Shown here: piece after piece, positions 1 through 9,467 of the stretch
Position numbering within the stretch: the stretch's first letter is position 1
How the letters are laid out: each line of letters opens with the position of its first letter
Origin: Pseudomonas sp. HOU2
Lineage (GTDB): Bacteria > Pseudomonadota > Gammaproteobacteria > Pseudomonadales > Pseudomonadaceae
Direction of reading: 5' to 3'
Assembly (NCBI RefSeq): GCF_040729435.1
Contig: NZ_CP160398.1
Coordinates: 1,426,001-1,490,000, forward strand
Length of the DNA stretch: 64,000 nucleotides
Notes under the pieces: generated by a model
Told to the model about the DNA's origin: nothing
Database searches by the model: none
What the model saw: only the letters and a program-made list of their open reading frames with translations
Program-made: the position numbers and the translations under genes

Positions 1-2043
1 GAGCAGCATGTCGATCACCTTGATCCCCACGAACGGCACCAGAATCCCGCCCAGTCCGTAGATCAGCAGATTGCGCCGCAGCAGTGCCGCGGCACTCGCC
101 GCTTGCACCCGCACACCGCGCAGTGCCAGTGGAATCAGCACCACGATGATCAGGGCGTTGAAGACGATCGCCGAGAGGATCGCGCTCTGCGGACTGGTCA
201 GCTGCATGATGTTCAGCACGCCCAGTTGCGGATAAATCGCGGCGAACAGCGCCGGCAGGATCGCGAAGTATTTGGCCACGTCGTTGGCGATGGAAAAGGT
301 TGTCAGCGCACCACGGGTCACCAGCAATTCCTTGCCGATCTGCACCACGTCCAGCAGCTTGGTCGGGTCGCTGTCGAGGTCGACCATGTTCGCTGCTTCG
401 CGTGCGGCTTGCGTGCCGTCGTTCATCGCCATGCCGACGTCAGCCTGGGCCAGCGCCGGAGCATCGTTGGCACCGTCGCCGCACATGGCGACCAGACGAC
501 CGTCGTTCTGTTCGAGACGGATACGTGCGAGTTTTTTCTCCGGGGTGGCTTCGGCGAGCACGTCATCCACGCCCGCTTCAGCGGCAATCGCGGCAGCGGT
601 CAACGGGTTGTCGCCGGTGACCATCACCGTGCGAATCCCCAGTTTGCGCAGCTCGGCAAAACGCTCGCGAATGCCTGGCTTGACCACGTCCTTGAGATGG
701 ATCGCACCGAGCAGCTTGCCGTCGGCGCAGACCAGCAACGGCGTGCCGCCGCTCTGCGCGATCTTGTCGATTTCCCGCGACAGCGCCGGAGCCAGATCGG
801 AGCGTTGTTGACCGAGGAACGCCAGCAGCGAATCGACAGCGCCCTTGCGATAAACGCGGCCCTGGTAATCGACACCGGAGAGACGGGTTTCCGCACTGAA
901 CGGCACGGCCGTCAACGTATCCAGTGCCGGCTCGGTTTGCGGGTGCAGACCGCGCAGGTACTCGACGATCGATTTGCCTTCGGCGGTTTCGTCCGCCAGA
1001 GAAGCGAACAACGCGCCTTCGGCCAACTCGCGACCATTCACGCCTGGCGCGGCATACACCGCGCTGCAACGACGGTTGCCGAAGGTGATGGTGCCGGTCT
1101 TGTCCAGCAGCAGCACGTGCACGTCACCGGCCGCTTCCACGGCGCGCCCGGACTTGGCGATCACGTTCAGCCGTACCAGTCGATCCATCCCGGCAATACC
1201 GATGGCCGACAGCAAGCCACCGATGGTGGTCGGAATCAGCGTGACCAGCAGCGCCACCAGGAACACCAGCGGCAGGCTGCCGTTGGCGAAGTGGGCGAAC
1301 GGCTGCAGGGTCACCACCACCAGCAGGAAGATCAGGGTCAGGCCGATCAGCAGGATATCCAGCGCGACTTCGTTCGGGGTCTTCTGGCGTTTGGCGCCTT
1401 CGACCAACGCGATCATGCGGTCGAGGGTCGATTCACCGGGGTTGGCGGTGATCTTCACCAACAACCAGTCGGACACCAGGCGCGTGTTGCCAGTGACCGC
1501 CGAGCGGTCGCCGCCGGACTCGCGAATCACCGGCGCCGATTCACCGGTGATCGCCGCTTCGTTGACCGCCGCGATCCCTTCGATGACCTCGCCGTCACCG
1601 GGGATCATCTCCCCCGCTTCGACGCGCACCACATCACCCTTGCGCAGGCTGGCGGCGGGCACCACCTGAAAGCTGCCATTGGCCAGTTTGCGCCGCGCGC
1701 TGAGGCCTTCGCTGCCAGCCTTGAGGCTGTCGGCGCGGGCCTTGCCGCGACCTTCGGCCAAGGCCTCGGCGAAGTTGGCGAACAGCACGGTGAACCACAG
1801 CCACAGAGCAATCTGCGCGGCGACGAAAGTCGGCACGACATTGTCCGGGATGAAGCACAGCACGGTGGTGAAAATCGCGGTCAGTTCGACCACCAGCATC
1901 ACTGGCGAACGCACCAGCTGGCGCGGGTCGAGCTTGACGAAGGCTTGCACCAGCGCCGGACGCCACAGGGCCGAGATCGCGGTTTTCGGTGCTTCTGCCG
2001 ACTGGGTCGGCACCGCAGGTTTTGCAGGAACATGCATATTCAT
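1..2043 (-). CDS. kdpB: Potassium-transporting P-type ATPase subunit B (KdpB), 3' end cut by window
   Basis: Catalytic subunit of the high-affinity K+ uptake complex KdpFABC in the inner membrane; it hydrolyses ATP to drive K+ import through KdpA. The reverse-strand protein starts at the ATG at 2041-2043 (second Met two codons later) and is open to the window edge, giving 681 codons; the family is about 685-690 residues, so only a few C-terminal residues are missing. The P-type signature DKTGT, with the phosphorylated Asp near residue 314, is encoded around 1093-1104. It lies 10 bases downstream of kdpA. kdpC, which normally follows, would be just outside the window. Confidence 0.97.
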   Translation of the reverse strand, partial: MNMHVPAKPAVPTQSAEAPKTAISALWRPALVQAFVKLDPRQLVRSPVMLVVELTAIFTTVLCFIPDNVVPTFVAAQIALWLWFTVLFANFAEALAEGRGKARADSLKAGSEGLSARRKLANGSFQVVPAASLRKGDVVRVEAGEMIPGDGEVIEGIAAVNEAAITGESAPVIRESGGDRSAVTGNTRLVSDWLLVKITANPGESTLDRMIALVEGAKRQKTPNEVALDILLIGLTLIFLLVVVTLQPFAHFANGSLPLVFLVALLVTLIPTTIGGLLSAIGIAGMDRLVRLNVIAKSGRAVEAAGDVHVLLLDKTGTITFGNRRCSAVYAAPGVNGRELAEGALFASLADETAEGKSIVEYLRGLHPQTEPALDTLTAVPFSAETRLSGVDYQGRVYRKGAVDSLLAFLGQQRSDLAPALSREIDKIAQSGGTPLLVCADGKLLGAIHLKDVVKPGIRERFAELRKLGIRTVMVTGDNPLTAAAIAAEAGVDDVLAEATPEKKLARIRLEQNDGRLVAMCGDGANDAPALAQADVGMAMNDGTQAAREAANMVDLDSDPTKLLDVVQIGKELLVTRGALTTFSIANDVAKYFAILPALFAAIYPQLGVLNIMQLTSPQSAILSAIVFNALIIVVLIPLALRGVRVQAASAAALLRRNLLIYGLGGILVPFVGIKVIDMLL

Positions 2044-2053
2044 GATCGATTCC

Positions 2054-3748
2054 TTAGAAGCCCATGCTCAGGTGTTCGGCGATTGGCCCCAGCGCAAGAG
2101 TCGGCAGGAAGGTCAGGCCGCCCACCAGCAAAATGGTCACGGTCAACAGGGTCACGAACAGCGGGCCGTGGGTCGGGAAGCTGTTCTGGCCGATCGGTGC
2201 GCTTTTCTTCATCGCCAGGCTGCCGGCCAGGGCCAGAACCGGCAGGATGTAACCGAAGCGACCGATCAACATGCCCAGACCGAGCATCAGGTTGTGGAAC
2301 GGGGTGTTGGCACTCAGGCCACCGAACGCCGAACCGTTGTTCGCACTGGCCGAGGTGTAGGCATAGAGCAACTGGCTGAAACCGTGCGGGCCGGGGTTAC
2401 TGATGGTCGCCGCCGGGCCAGGCAGAGCAGCCGCGATGGCGCCGAGTACCAGCACGCCCACCGGCATGACCAGCAGTGTCACCACCAGCAATTGCACTTC
2501 CCGCGCCTGCAGTTTCTTGCCGAGGTATTCCGGTGTGCGGCCAATCATCAGGCCGGCGAGGAACACCGCGATCAGCACGTTGAGCAACATGCCGTAGAGC
2601 CCGGCACCGACGCCGCCGAAGATCACTTCACCGACCATCATGTTGACCAGCGCGACCATGCCGCTGAGCGGGTTGAGGCTGTCATGCATGCCGTTGACCG
2701 AACCGTTCGACGCCGCCGTGGTGGTCACCGACCACAGCACGGTGGCGGTGGTGCCGAAGCGTGCTTCCTTGCCTTCCAGTGGCGCGGTCTGTTCGACCGC
2801 GACATTGTTCAGCGCCGGGTTAGGCTGATATTCGGCCCACAGCGAAGTCGCGCCGCCGATCAGGAACAGTGCGAGCATGCAGGCGATGATCGCGCGGCTC
2901 TGACGCTGGTCTTTCACGTAATGACCGAAGGTGAACACCAGCGCTACCGGAATCAGAATGATCGACGCGAGTTCGAACAGGTTGCTCCACGCGGTCGGGT
3001 TCTCGAACGGATGCGCCGAGTTGACACCGAAGAAGCCACCGCCGTTGGTACCCAGTTGCTTGATCGCAATCTGGCTGGCCGCCGGGCCGAGCGGGATCAC
3101 TTGATCGACGCCCTGCATGGTGACGGCATTGACGTATTGCGCGAAGGTCTGCGGTACGCCCTGCCACACCAGGTACAGCGCCAGCAGCAGGCACAAAGGC
3201 AGCAGGCCATAGAGGGTGGCGCGGGTCATGTCGACCCAGAAATTACCCAGAGTCTTGGTCGACTTGCGCCCGATGCCACGGCACAACGCAACCAGCACGG
3301 CGAGACCGGTGGCGGCGCTGACAAAGTTCTGCACGGTGAGACCGACCATCTGGCTCAGGTAGCTGAGGGTCGCTTCACCGCTGTAGGACTGCCAGTTGGT
3401 GTTGGTCATGAAACTGACCGCGGTGTTGAACGCCTGAGTCCATTCCTGGCCCGGCAGGTTTTGCGGGTTCAGCGGCAGGTGATCCTGAAACAACAGGATC
3501 GCGAACAGCAGCAGGAAACCGGCAAGGTTGAACGCCAGCAAGGCCAGCGTGTACTTCTGCCAGCTCTGCTCAGCCTGCGGATCCACCCCGGCAATCCGAT
3601 AGCAACCGCGCTCGACCGGGCCGAGAACCGGCGTCAGCCAGGTGCGCTGACCTTCCATCACCTTGTAGTAAAAACGCCCGAGGAACGGCGCCGGCAGCAA
3701 GACCACCGCAAAAAACGCGAGGATCAGCCAATAGTCATAACTGTGCAT
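2054..3748 (-). CDS. kdpA: Potassium-transporting ATPase potassium-binding subunit A (KdpA)
   Basis: K+-binding and translocating membrane subunit of KdpFABC, 564 residues, which is the usual length. It begins [13 protein letters not shown] at the ATG at 3746-3748; the longer reading frame upstream is not needed. Many hydrophobic segments and the filter-like motif [19 protein letters not shown], roughly in the centre, identify it. It sits between kdpF (8 bases upstream) and kdpB in an operon expected to be turned on by K+ limitation. Confidence 0.98.
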   Translation of the reverse strand: MHSYDYWLILAFFAVVLLPAPFLGRFYYKVMEGQRTWLTPVLGPVERGCYRIAGVDPQAEQSWQKYTLALLAFNLAGFLLLFAILLFQDHLPLNPQNLPGQEWTQAFNTAVSFMTNTNWQSYSGEATLSYLSQMVGLTVQNFVSAATGLAVLVALCRGIGRKSTKTLGNFWVDMTRATLYGLLPLCLLLALYLVWQGVPQTFAQYVNAVTMQGVDQVIPLGPAASQIAIKQLGTNGGGFFGVNSAHPFENPTAWSNLFELASIILIPVALVFTFGHYVKDQRQSRAIIACMLALFLIGGATSLWAEYQPNPALNNVAVEQTAPLEGKEARFGTTATVLWSVTTTAASNGSVNGMHDSLNPLSGMVALVNMMVGEVIFGGVGAGLYGMLLNVLIAVFLAGLMIGRTPEYLGKKLQAREVQLLVVTLLVMPVGVLVLGAIAAALPGPAATISNPGPHGFSQLLYAYTSASANNGSAFGGLSANTPFHNLMLGLGMLIGRFGYILPVLALAGSLAMKKSAPIGQNSFPTHGPLFVTLLTVTILLVGGLTFLPTLALGPIAEHLSMGF

Positions 3749-3756
3749 AGCCGCTC

Positions 3757-3846
3757 CTAGTTCCGGTCCGCGCGCAACAGCGCAACCAACAGATAAATGA
3801 ACAGCCCGGCTGCCAACAGCAGGGACACCCCGTCCAGAACGCTCAT
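3757..3846 (-). CDS. kdpF: KdpF small membrane subunit of the K+ ATPase
   Basis: A 29-residue, single-helix membrane peptide (starts MSVLDGVSLLLAAG, ends LLRADRN) that stabilises KdpFABC. It is the first gene of the operon. A GGAG ribosome-binding site lies about seven bases before the ATG at 3844-3846. Size, hydrophobic core, basic tail and position directly before kdpA all match KdpF. Confidence 0.93.
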   Translation of the reverse strand: MSVLDGVSLLLAAGLFIYLLVALLRADRN

Positions 3847-3937
3847 GGAAGATCTCCGTGTTACGGCGTATTGCCGCGTGTGGAGGCATTGTCGGAAAGG
3901 AGGCTGTAAAGGAACGAGACCGAGGGGTGCTGAGAGG

Positions 3938-3956
3938 CATAAAGAAAGCGTAAAGA
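3938..3956 (-). promoter_or_regulatory. Direct repeat, candidate KdpE-type operator of kdpFAB
   Basis: On the minus strand the sequence reads CTTTACGC-TTT-CTTTATGC, two near-identical 8-mers 11 bases apart, about 90 bases before kdpF. One-turn-spaced direct repeats are typical of OmpR-family response regulators, and the T-rich TTTA core resembles what is known of KdpE sites. No KdpDE genes are in the window, so the assignment is inference. Confidence 0.45.
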
Positions 3957-4010
3957 GTGGGTTTATGCTGGCGTTACAGTAGAGTTTTGCGTCGTGTGGG
4001 CGGGCCTCTT

Positions 4011-4098
4011 CGCGGGCAAGCCACGCTCCCACCGGTTTGGCGGTGGTACTGGAATCTGTGAACGACTTGAATCCCTGTGGGAGCGGGCTTGCCCGCGA
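4011..4098. repeat. REP doublet (REPIN-like), kdpF-eat intergenic
   Basis: Two inverted arms, 4011-4032 (CGCGGGCAAGCCACGCTCCC) and 4077-4098 (its near complement, GTGGGAGCGGGCTTGCCCGC), are separated by about 45 bases. This is the Pseudomonas REP class with a GGGCTTGCCCG core. It occupies the middle of the 426-base gap between the divergent kdpF and eat genes; the rest of that gap holds the promoters of both. Confidence 0.85.
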
Positions 4099-4212
4099 TG
4101 ACGGCAGCACAAACGACATCGCACCCAACTGGCGCACGAAAATGTGCCCATCCGGTAATGAACATCTTGGATAACGACAGCTTTCAGCCTATTGCGACCT
4201 GATGCACAGGAC

Positions 4213-4228
4213 TGGCACGCCCACTGCA
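4213..4228 (+). promoter_or_regulatory. Candidate sigma-54 (RpoN) promoter of the ethanolamine permease
   Basis: TGGCACGCCCACTGCA matches the -24/-12 consensus TGGCACG-N4-TTGCW with one mismatch and has the required ten bases between GG and GC. It ends 44 bases before the ATG of the permease gene. Ethanolamine catabolism in P. aeruginosa is known to depend on RpoN and the activator EatR, so both the motif and the gene identity point to the same control. Confidence 0.7.
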
Positions 4229-4272
4229 CACGCCCTCCCCCGAGCTTTCCAAACCGTTCCGGGAGCAAGCGC

Positions 4273-5637
4273 ATGAACACACAACTCAAACCCACGCTGG
4301 GCACCTTGCACCTGTGGGGCATCGCCGTCGGGCTGGTGATTTCCGGCGAGTATTTCGGCTGGAGTTACGGCTGGGGCGTGGCCGGTACACTGGGTTTTCT
4401 GGTGACCTCGTTCATGGTCGCGACCATGTACACCTGCTTTATCTTCAGCTTCACCGAACTGACCACGGCGATTCCCCATGCCGGCGGGCCGTTCGCTTAC
4501 AGCCGTCGTGCATTCGGTGAGAAAGGCGGGCTGATCGCCGGGCTGGCCACGCTGATCGAATTCGTTTTCGCACCACCGGCTATTGCTTTGGCAATTGGCG
4601 CTTATCTGAATGTGCAGTTTCCGGCACTTGACCCGAAACACGCGGCAGTCGGCGCCTACATCGTCTTTATGGGGTTAAACATCCTCGGGGTCAAACTAGC
4701 CGCGACGTTTGAACTGATCGTCTGCGTGCTGGCGGTGATCGAATTGCTGGTGTTCATGGGTGTGGTCGCACCGGCGTTCAGCTTCAGCAGTTTTGCGTTG
4801 AACGGCTGGGCCGGCTCCGATGTGTTCGGGCCGCCAGCGATTGCCGGGATGTTCGCCGCGATTCCCTTTGCCATCTGGTTTTTCCTCGCCATCGAAGGCG
4901 CGGCAATGGCTGCCGAAGAGGCCAAGGATCCCAAGCGCACGATTCCCAAGGCCTACATCAGCGGCATTCTGACGCTAGTGCTGCTGGCGATGGGCGTGAT
5001 GTTCTTCGCCGGCGGTGTCGGTGACTGGCGCACCTTGGCGAACATCAACGACCCGTTGCCACAGGCGATGAAAACCGTGGTCGGCGACAACTCCGGCTGG
5101 CTGCACATGCTGGTGTGGATCGGCCTGTTCGGCCTGGTGGCGAGTTTCCACGGGATCATTCTTGGCTACTCGCGACAGTTCTTCGCCCTCGCCCGCGCCG
5201 GTTACCTGCCGGCGTCGCTGGCGAAGCTCTCGCGCTTCCAGACTCCACACCGGGCGATCATCGCCGGCGGCCTCATCGGCATCGCCGCGATTTACAGCGA
5301 CGGCCTGATCAACCTCGGTGGCATGACCCTCACCGCCGCGATGATCACCATGGCCGTGTTCGGCGCGATCGTGATGTACATCATGAGCATGCTCAGCCTG
5401 TTCAAACTGCGTAAAACCGAACCCAATCTCGAGCGGACTTTCCGGGCGCCGTGCTATCCGCTGATTCCGCTGATCGCACTGGTGCTGGCGGTGGTGTGCC
5501 TGATCGCCATGGCTTGGTTCAACGCGCTGATCGGGCTGATTTTCCTTGGCTTCATGGCGGTCGGTTTCGGCTACTTCCTGCTGACCGGGCAGTTACGCGC
5601 CGATGCGCCGGCCGATGCGATGCTGACAGGGCGATAA
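4273..5637 (+). CDS. eat: Ethanolamine permease (APC superfamily)
   Basis: A 454-residue inner-membrane transporter expected to import ethanolamine as a nitrogen and carbon source. The protein is almost wholly hydrophobic (about 12 segments) and carries amino acid-polyamine-organocation family features, such as GIAVGLVISGEYFGWSYGWG at the N-terminus and the AEEAKDPKRTIPKA loop near the middle. The start at 4273 follows GGGAGC; an upstream in-frame start at 4192 is rejected because it would overlap the promoter. The ammonia-lyase genes eutBC, often linked to eat, are not here; the gene stands alone next to kdpF. Confidence 0.9.
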   Translation: MNTQLKPTLGTLHLWGIAVGLVISGEYFGWSYGWGVAGTLGFLVTSFMVATMYTCFIFSFTELTTAIPHAGGPFAYSRRAFGEKGGLIAGLATLIEFVFAPPAIALAIGAYLNVQFPALDPKHAAVGAYIVFMGLNILGVKLAATFELIVCVLAVIELLVFMGVVAPAFSFSSFALNGWAGSDVFGPPAIAGMFAAIPFAIWFFLAIEGAAMAAEEAKDPKRTIPKAYISGILTLVLLAMGVMFFAGGVGDWRTLANINDPLPQAMKTVVGDNSGWLHMLVWIGLFGLVASFHGIILGYSRQFFALARAGYLPASLAKLSRFQTPHRAIIAGGLIGIAAIYSDGLINLGGMTLTAAMITMAVFGAIVMYIMSMLSLFKLRKTEPNLERTFRAPCYPLIPLIALVLAVVCLIAMAWFNALIGLIFLGFMAVGFGYFLLTGQLRADAPADAMLTGR

Positions 5638-5645
5638 CACATCAT

Positions 5646-5730
5646 GTAGGAGCTGCCGAAGGCTGCGATCTTTTGATCTTGTTTTTGAAAAAGCAAAGTC
5701 AACAGATCGCAGCCTTCGGCAGCTCCTACA
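5646..5730. repeat. REP doublet (GTAGGAGCTGCCG class) after eat
   Basis: Arms TGTAGGAGCTGCCGAAGGCT (from 5646) and its complement ending at 5730 flank a T/A-rich centre, making a perfect long hairpin 8 bases after the eat stop. It may also serve as the transcription stop for eat. The same class recurs at 60405-60489. Confidence 0.87.
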
Positions 5731-5857
5731 GGAATTAAGGTGCGGCGGGGATATCGGGCCTAGAATGGAACCACTGCGAACTTACTTCGCTCATAAGTGG
5801 TATGCAGCGTCGCTGGCGAAACCCTCGCCCGTCGAGCTGCCATTAAGGAGAGCCGTT

Positions 5858-6025
5858 ATGCCCTGGTATGCCTGGTTGATTCTGGTCGTTGCAATCGGCT
5901 CGATCGTTGGCGGATTGATGATGTTGCGCGACACCGCCAACAAGGTTGAACTGACCGACGAAGAACGCAAACGCGTTGCGCAGCGAAACGCCGAAGCGGA
6001 CATCAAGGACGCGCAGGATCGCTGA
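5858..6025 (+). CDS. Small DUF2897-type membrane protein
   Basis: A 55-residue protein with one N-terminal membrane helix (MPWYAWLILVVAIGSIVGG) followed by a short charged, soluble tail ending in KDAQDR. A strong AAGGAG ribosome-binding site at 5845-5850 fixes the start. It matches the small DUF2897 family common in Pseudomonas, whose function is unknown. It is followed directly by a strong terminator, so it is probably a single-gene transcript. Confidence 0.82.
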   Translation: MPWYAWLILVVAIGSIVGGLMMLRDTANKVELTDEERKRVAQRNAEADIKDAQDR

Positions 6026-6028
6026 ACG

Positions 6029-6064
6029 AAAAACCCCGCCAGAATCGGCGGGGTTTGTTTTTTT
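6029..6064 (+). terminator. Rho-independent terminator after the DUF2897 gene
   Basis: Stem CCCCGCC / GGCGGGG with a six-base loop, preceded by A residues and followed by TTTGTTTTTTT, a few bases after the stop codon at 6025. Confidence 0.92.
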
Positions 6065-6162
6065 ATGGATTTGGACTTATCCGCACGCTTTTTAGAAGTA
6101 GAAGTACAGTCACCATTCAATTTTCCTTGGTTAAGATGGTGGCCTTGTCGCGGAGAGTCGAA

Positions 6163-6720
6163 ATGCGTTACTCGCAGGATCACAAAGCCCAGACCCATCA
6201 GCGCATCATCAAGGAGGCTTCGGCACGATTTCGCCAAGACGGTATCGGCGCCACCGGTTTGCAGCCATTGATGAGAGCACTAGGGCTGACCCATGGCGGG
6301 TTCTATTCACATTTCAAGTCCAAGGACGATCTGGTGGAAAAAGCCCTGCAAGAGGCTGGAGCGCAGCTGGACGCGCATTGCGCCATGCTGTTCTCCGAGG
6401 CGCGCCCGCTGGAGGCATTCATCGACAGCTACCTCTCCGAATGGCACTACAGCTCTGCGCACGAAGGCTGCCCGTTACCGACCATGTCCTCGGAAATGGG
6501 TCTGCGCGGTCAGCCCAGCCCAACCACCGACGCGGTGCTCAACAGCCGACTGGAACAAGTGCAAAGCACACTTGAGGGCTCATCGGCCGCTGATCGCAGC
6601 ATTGTTATCATGGCTACACTGGTGGGCGCACTGGTGCTCGCACGCAGCGTCGAGAATCCGCAGTTGGCCCAACGGATTCTCGACGTCACACGTGACGCTC
6701 TGAAGAAAGATCAGGACTAG
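6163..6720 (+). CDS. TetR/AcrR-family transcriptional regulator
   Basis: A 185-residue repressor-type protein. The N-terminal 60 residues form the TetR helix-turn-helix, with recognition-helix region GLTHGGFYSHFKSKDDL; the remainder is a helical ligand-binding and dimer domain containing CPLPTMSSEMG, which resembles the C-terminal part of TetR members related to NemR/AcuR-type regulators. The ATG at 6163 was chosen because the fold begins there; the upstream extension lacks family similarity. It is convergent with the fabF-like gene, and the two stop codons share the palindrome CTAG. It may control the fabF-SDR pair (inference). Confidence 0.88.
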   Translation: MRYSQDHKAQTHQRIIKEASARFRQDGIGATGLQPLMRALGLTHGGFYSHFKSKDDLVEKALQEAGAQLDAHCAMLFSEARPLEAFIDSYLSEWHYSSAHEGCPLPTMSSEMGLRGQPSPTTDAVLNSRLEQVQSTLEGSSAADRSIVIMATLVGALVLARSVENPQLAQRILDVTRDALKKDQD

Positions 6721-7991
6721 CCTTCCCAGCGTTTGAACAGCACGCTGGCATTCACCCCGCCAAAACCGAAGCCGTTGGACAGCGCATATTCGATCGGCAT
6801 CGACCGCGCCTGGCCGTGAACGATGTCCACGCCTGCACTTGCCGGGTCAGGGTTTTCCAGATTGAGCGTCGGCGGCACAACCTGATCGCGGATGGCCAGT
6901 AACGTGAAGATCGCCTCCAGCCCGCCGGCCGCGCCGAGCAAATGCCCGGTAGCGGACTTGGTGGAAGTGACGGCGATTTTGTTCTGCTCGCCAAACACGC
7001 TTTTGATCGCCGCCAACTCACCCAGATCGCCGACCGGGGTCGAGGTGGCATGTGCATTGAGATGCTGCACCTGATCTGGCGCGACCCCCGCCTGGACCAG
7101 CGCCAACTGCATCGCGCGTCGTGCACCACTGCCGTCCTCCGGTCCGGCTGTGAGGTGATAGGCGTCGGCAGTGGTGCCGTAACCGACCAGCTCAGCCAAA
7201 GGTTGCGCTCCACGTGCCAGCGCATGCTCCAGCGATTCGATCACCAGCAGACCGGCGCCCTCGCCCATCACGAAACCATCGCGACCACTATCAAATGGTC
7301 GTGAGGCACGTTCGGGGGTGTCGTTGTAACCGCTGGACAGTGCTCGCGCCGCTGCAAAACCGGCCAGGCTGACCCGATCGATGCACGCCTCCGCCCCGCC
7401 ACAAATCGCGATATCCGCTTCACCGGCACGAATCATCCGAGCAGCATCGCCAATCGCCTGGACCCCGGCGGCGCAGGCGGTTACCGGTGCGCCGAGCGGG
7501 CCTTTCAAAGCGTGCTGGATCGACACATGTCCGGCCGCCAGATTGACCAGAAACGATGGGATGGTGAACGGCGACAGACGACGCGGGCCACGACTGTCCG
7601 TGGTGCGTACGGCGTCGGCGATTGCACCAAACCCGCCAACACCGGAGCCGATGATCGTCGCGGTGCGCTCCTGATCCCTTGCCTCGGAGGGCTGCCATCC
7701 AGCCTGTAGCAAGGCCTGGCGTGCCGCTTCCATGGCGAACAGGATGAAGCGATCCATCTTCTTCTGTTCCTTGGGTGGCGTGGCAAGATCCGGATCGAAC
7801 CCGGCCTCATTGTCCTCCGCCGCCGTTGGCACCATTCCGGCGACGCGGGTCGGCAGATCTGCGCTCACCGCGTCCGGCAAATTACGCAAGCCCGAGCGCC
7901 CGGCCAGCAAGCGCTGCCAGACAGTCTCGACATCACTGCCCAAAGGAGAAACCAGCCCCATGCCGGTAACAACAATTCGACGTTGACTCAT
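6717..7991 (-). CDS. fabF: Beta-ketoacyl-ACP synthase II family protein (FabF-like)
   Basis: A 424-residue condensing enzyme that elongates acyl-ACP with malonyl-ACP. The thiolase-fold Cys-His-His triad is visible: Cys in VTACAAG (the family usually reads TACA), His in HATSTP, and His-equivalent region NGFGFGG at the C-terminus. It is probably a second FabF paralogue, because the housekeeping fabF normally sits beside acpP and fabD, which are absent here. It lies 17 bases downstream of an SDR gene in the same direction, and the pair probably forms a two-gene operon for a modified fatty acyl product. Its final 4 bases overlap the end of the TetR gene. Confidence 0.9.
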   Translation of the reverse strand: MSQRRIVVTGMGLVSPLGSDVETVWQRLLAGRSGLRNLPDAVSADLPTRVAGMVPTAAEDNEAGFDPDLATPPKEQKKMDRFILFAMEAARQALLQAGWQPSEARDQERTATIIGSGVGGFGAIADAVRTTDSRGPRRLSPFTIPSFLVNLAAGHVSIQHALKGPLGAPVTACAAGVQAIGDAARMIRAGEADIAICGGAEACIDRVSLAGFAAARALSSGYNDTPERASRPFDSGRDGFVMGEGAGLLVIESLEHALARGAQPLAELVGYGTTADAYHLTAGPEDGSGARRAMQLALVQAGVAPDQVQHLNAHATSTPVGDLGELAAIKSVFGEQNKIAVTSTKSATGHLLGAAGGLEAIFTLLAIRDQVVPPTLNLENPDPASAGVDIVHGQARSMPIEYALSNGFGFGGVNASVLFKRWEG

Positions 7992-8008
7992 ACCACAGTT
8001 ACCTCTGA

Positions 8009-8806
8009 TCAGTTCTTGTAGCGTTCAGCCGCCGAACTGCGCGACAGATTCGGAGCCATGACATGCCGGGCACGAACAAAGGCCTGCCATTCACCTTCGT
8101 CAGGCAGCGACGGGATGGTGATCAACTCGCCCTGATCCAGACCGGCCAGCGCCGCATCGACCATCTCACCCGCCTCCATCACCATCTCCGCCGGAATGCC
8201 ACTGGCGTCGATGCCCGAGCGCTCCCAGATTTCGGTGCGGGTAACGCCCGGTAATACCGCTTGTACCTTGACGCCGGTGCCTTCGAGTTCGGTGTTGAGC
8301 GACTGGGTCAGGCTTAACACGTAGGCTTTGCTGGCGCTGTAGGTCGCGTTGAAACGCTCGGGAAACAGCGCCACCACCGAGGCAATGTTGATGATCGTGC
8401 CACGACCAGCTTGAGTGAAACTGGCGGCAGCCGCCGCAGCCAGCAGGGTCACGGCGGTGACGTTCAACTGAATCAGGCGCTCCAGTTGCTCGGCGTCAGC
8501 ATCGGCCAACAGACCATTGGCTGCCACACCGGCGTTGTTCACCAACAGGCTGATGCTCGAATCACTGCGCAGGCGCTGCTGGAGTTTCAGCAGATCATCC
8601 TTTCGCGTCAGATCAGCTTTGAGCACTTCGACCTGAACACCATGGGCCTCGCGCAATTGGCTCGCGGCACTTTCCAGACGTTGTTGATCACGGGCCACCA
8701 GCAGCAGATCAAAGCCCCGCGCCGCCAGCCGCTGTGCGTAAACGGCACCGATACCGGACGATGCACCGGTGACAACAGCGGTACCTTGAGACTGAACCGA
8801 ATTCAT
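8009..8806 (-). CDS. SDR-family NAD(P)-dependent oxidoreductase
   Basis: A 265-residue short-chain dehydrogenase/reductase with the cofactor motif TGASSGIG near the N-terminus, NNAG about residue 90 and the catalytic Tyr-x3-Lys in YSASKAYV. The start at the ATG at 8804-8806 follows AGGAG; a longer frame exists but lacks a ribosome-binding site. It is upstream of and probably co-transcribed with the FabF-like gene, so a ketoacyl or aldehyde substrate is plausible, but the substrate cannot be read from sequence. Confidence 0.88.
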   Translation of the reverse strand: MNSVQSQGTAVVTGASSGIGAVYAQRLAARGFDLLLVARDQQRLESAASQLREAHGVQVEVLKADLTRKDDLLKLQQRLRSDSSISLLVNNAGVAANGLLADADAEQLERLIQLNVTAVTLLAAAAAASFTQAGRGTIINIASVVALFPERFNATYSASKAYVLSLTQSLNTELEGTGVKVQAVLPGVTRTEIWERSGIDASGIPAEMVMEAGEMVDAALAGLDQGELITIPSLPDEGEWQAFVRARHVMAPNLSRSSAAERYKN

Positions 8807-8975
8807 GAGGGTGCTCCTGAAACAGGGGGGAACATTAACCTCCAACCCACACAGGTCTGGAGGCGACGGAAATTATTATAGGCATAATACCAAGACAATA
8901 TGATACCCGTAATTTTCAACTCGCCGACAGACGCGCGAGCCTCCCTCCACCGAATTTCCGGCATCCCGAAAACAG

Positions 8976-9003
8976 AAAGGCCGGTCAATGACCGGCCCCT
9001 TGG
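8976..9003 (-). terminator. Terminator of the ComEA-like gene
   Basis: Stem GGCCGGTCA / TGACCGGCC with a short loop, followed on the minus strand by TTTCTGTTTTC; it begins about 15 bases beyond the stop of the ComEA-like gene. Confidence 0.8.
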
Positions 9004-9018
9004 CGTTGAATAATCAGC

Positions 9019-9354
9019 TTAGTTCACTTCCAGCTTCTCGCGATTGCGATCGAGAATCGCCTTGCCGATGCCTTTTACTTCCAGCAGCTCATCCACCGAT
9101 GCGAATGGCCCATTAGCATCACGGTACGCAACAATCGCTTTGGCCTTCGCCTCGCCTATCCCGGACAATTGCTTTTGCAGAGTTGCCGCATCTGCACCAT
9201 TGAGATCGACCTTTTCACCCGGGGACTGCGCCTTGGCATCAGTCACTAACGTAGCGTTTTCGGTGGAAGAAGTAACAGCAGGCGCTGCAATTACGGCAAC
9301 TGAAGCACCGGTAAGCAGAGCAAAAACCAGAGAGTAGAAAAAACCGTTACGCAT
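9019..9354 (-). CDS. ComEA-family helix-hairpin-helix DNA-binding protein
   Basis: A 111-residue exported protein: a signal peptide of about 25 residues (MRNGFFYSLVFALLTGASVA), a short linker, then a helix-hairpin-helix pair with QLSGIGEAKAKAI and EVKGIGKAILDRN. ComEA-type proteins bind double-stranded DNA in the periplasm during uptake; in Pseudomonas this gene marks the end of the O-antigen locus beside wbpM. The ATG at 9352-9354 has GGAG eight bases upstream, better than a GTG three codons earlier. Confidence 0.9.
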   Translation of the reverse strand: MRNGFFYSLVFALLTGASVAVIAAPAVTSSTENATLVTDAKAQSPGEKVDLNGADAATLQKQLSGIGEAKAKAIVAYRDANGPFASVDELLEVKGIGKAILDRNREKLEVN

Positions 9355-9383
9355 AAATGACACTCCATGACATGGTTTGAGAA

Positions 9384-9404
9384 AGCAGCTTTTCCCAAGC
9401 TGCT
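9384..9404 (-). terminator. Hairpin between wbpM and the ComEA-like gene
   Basis: AGCAGCTT-TTCCC-AAGCTGCT forms an 8-bp stem. It lies upstream of the ComEA-like start and beyond the wbpM stop on the minus strand, followed by TTTCTC, so it may be a weak wbpM terminator. Support is structural only. Confidence 0.45.
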
Positions 9405-9467
9405 CTTACAAACCTAGGCCATGGAGGGCAGGTGTCAAAAATGCGTCTATTACAGAATGTGAAACAA

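Noticed and set aside
103..3760. Long open frames on the plus strand opposite kdpB and kdpA (up to 758 codons)
   Set aside because: High-GC shadow frames of well-identified Kdp genes; protein text is rich in Arg, His and Gln with no family pattern.
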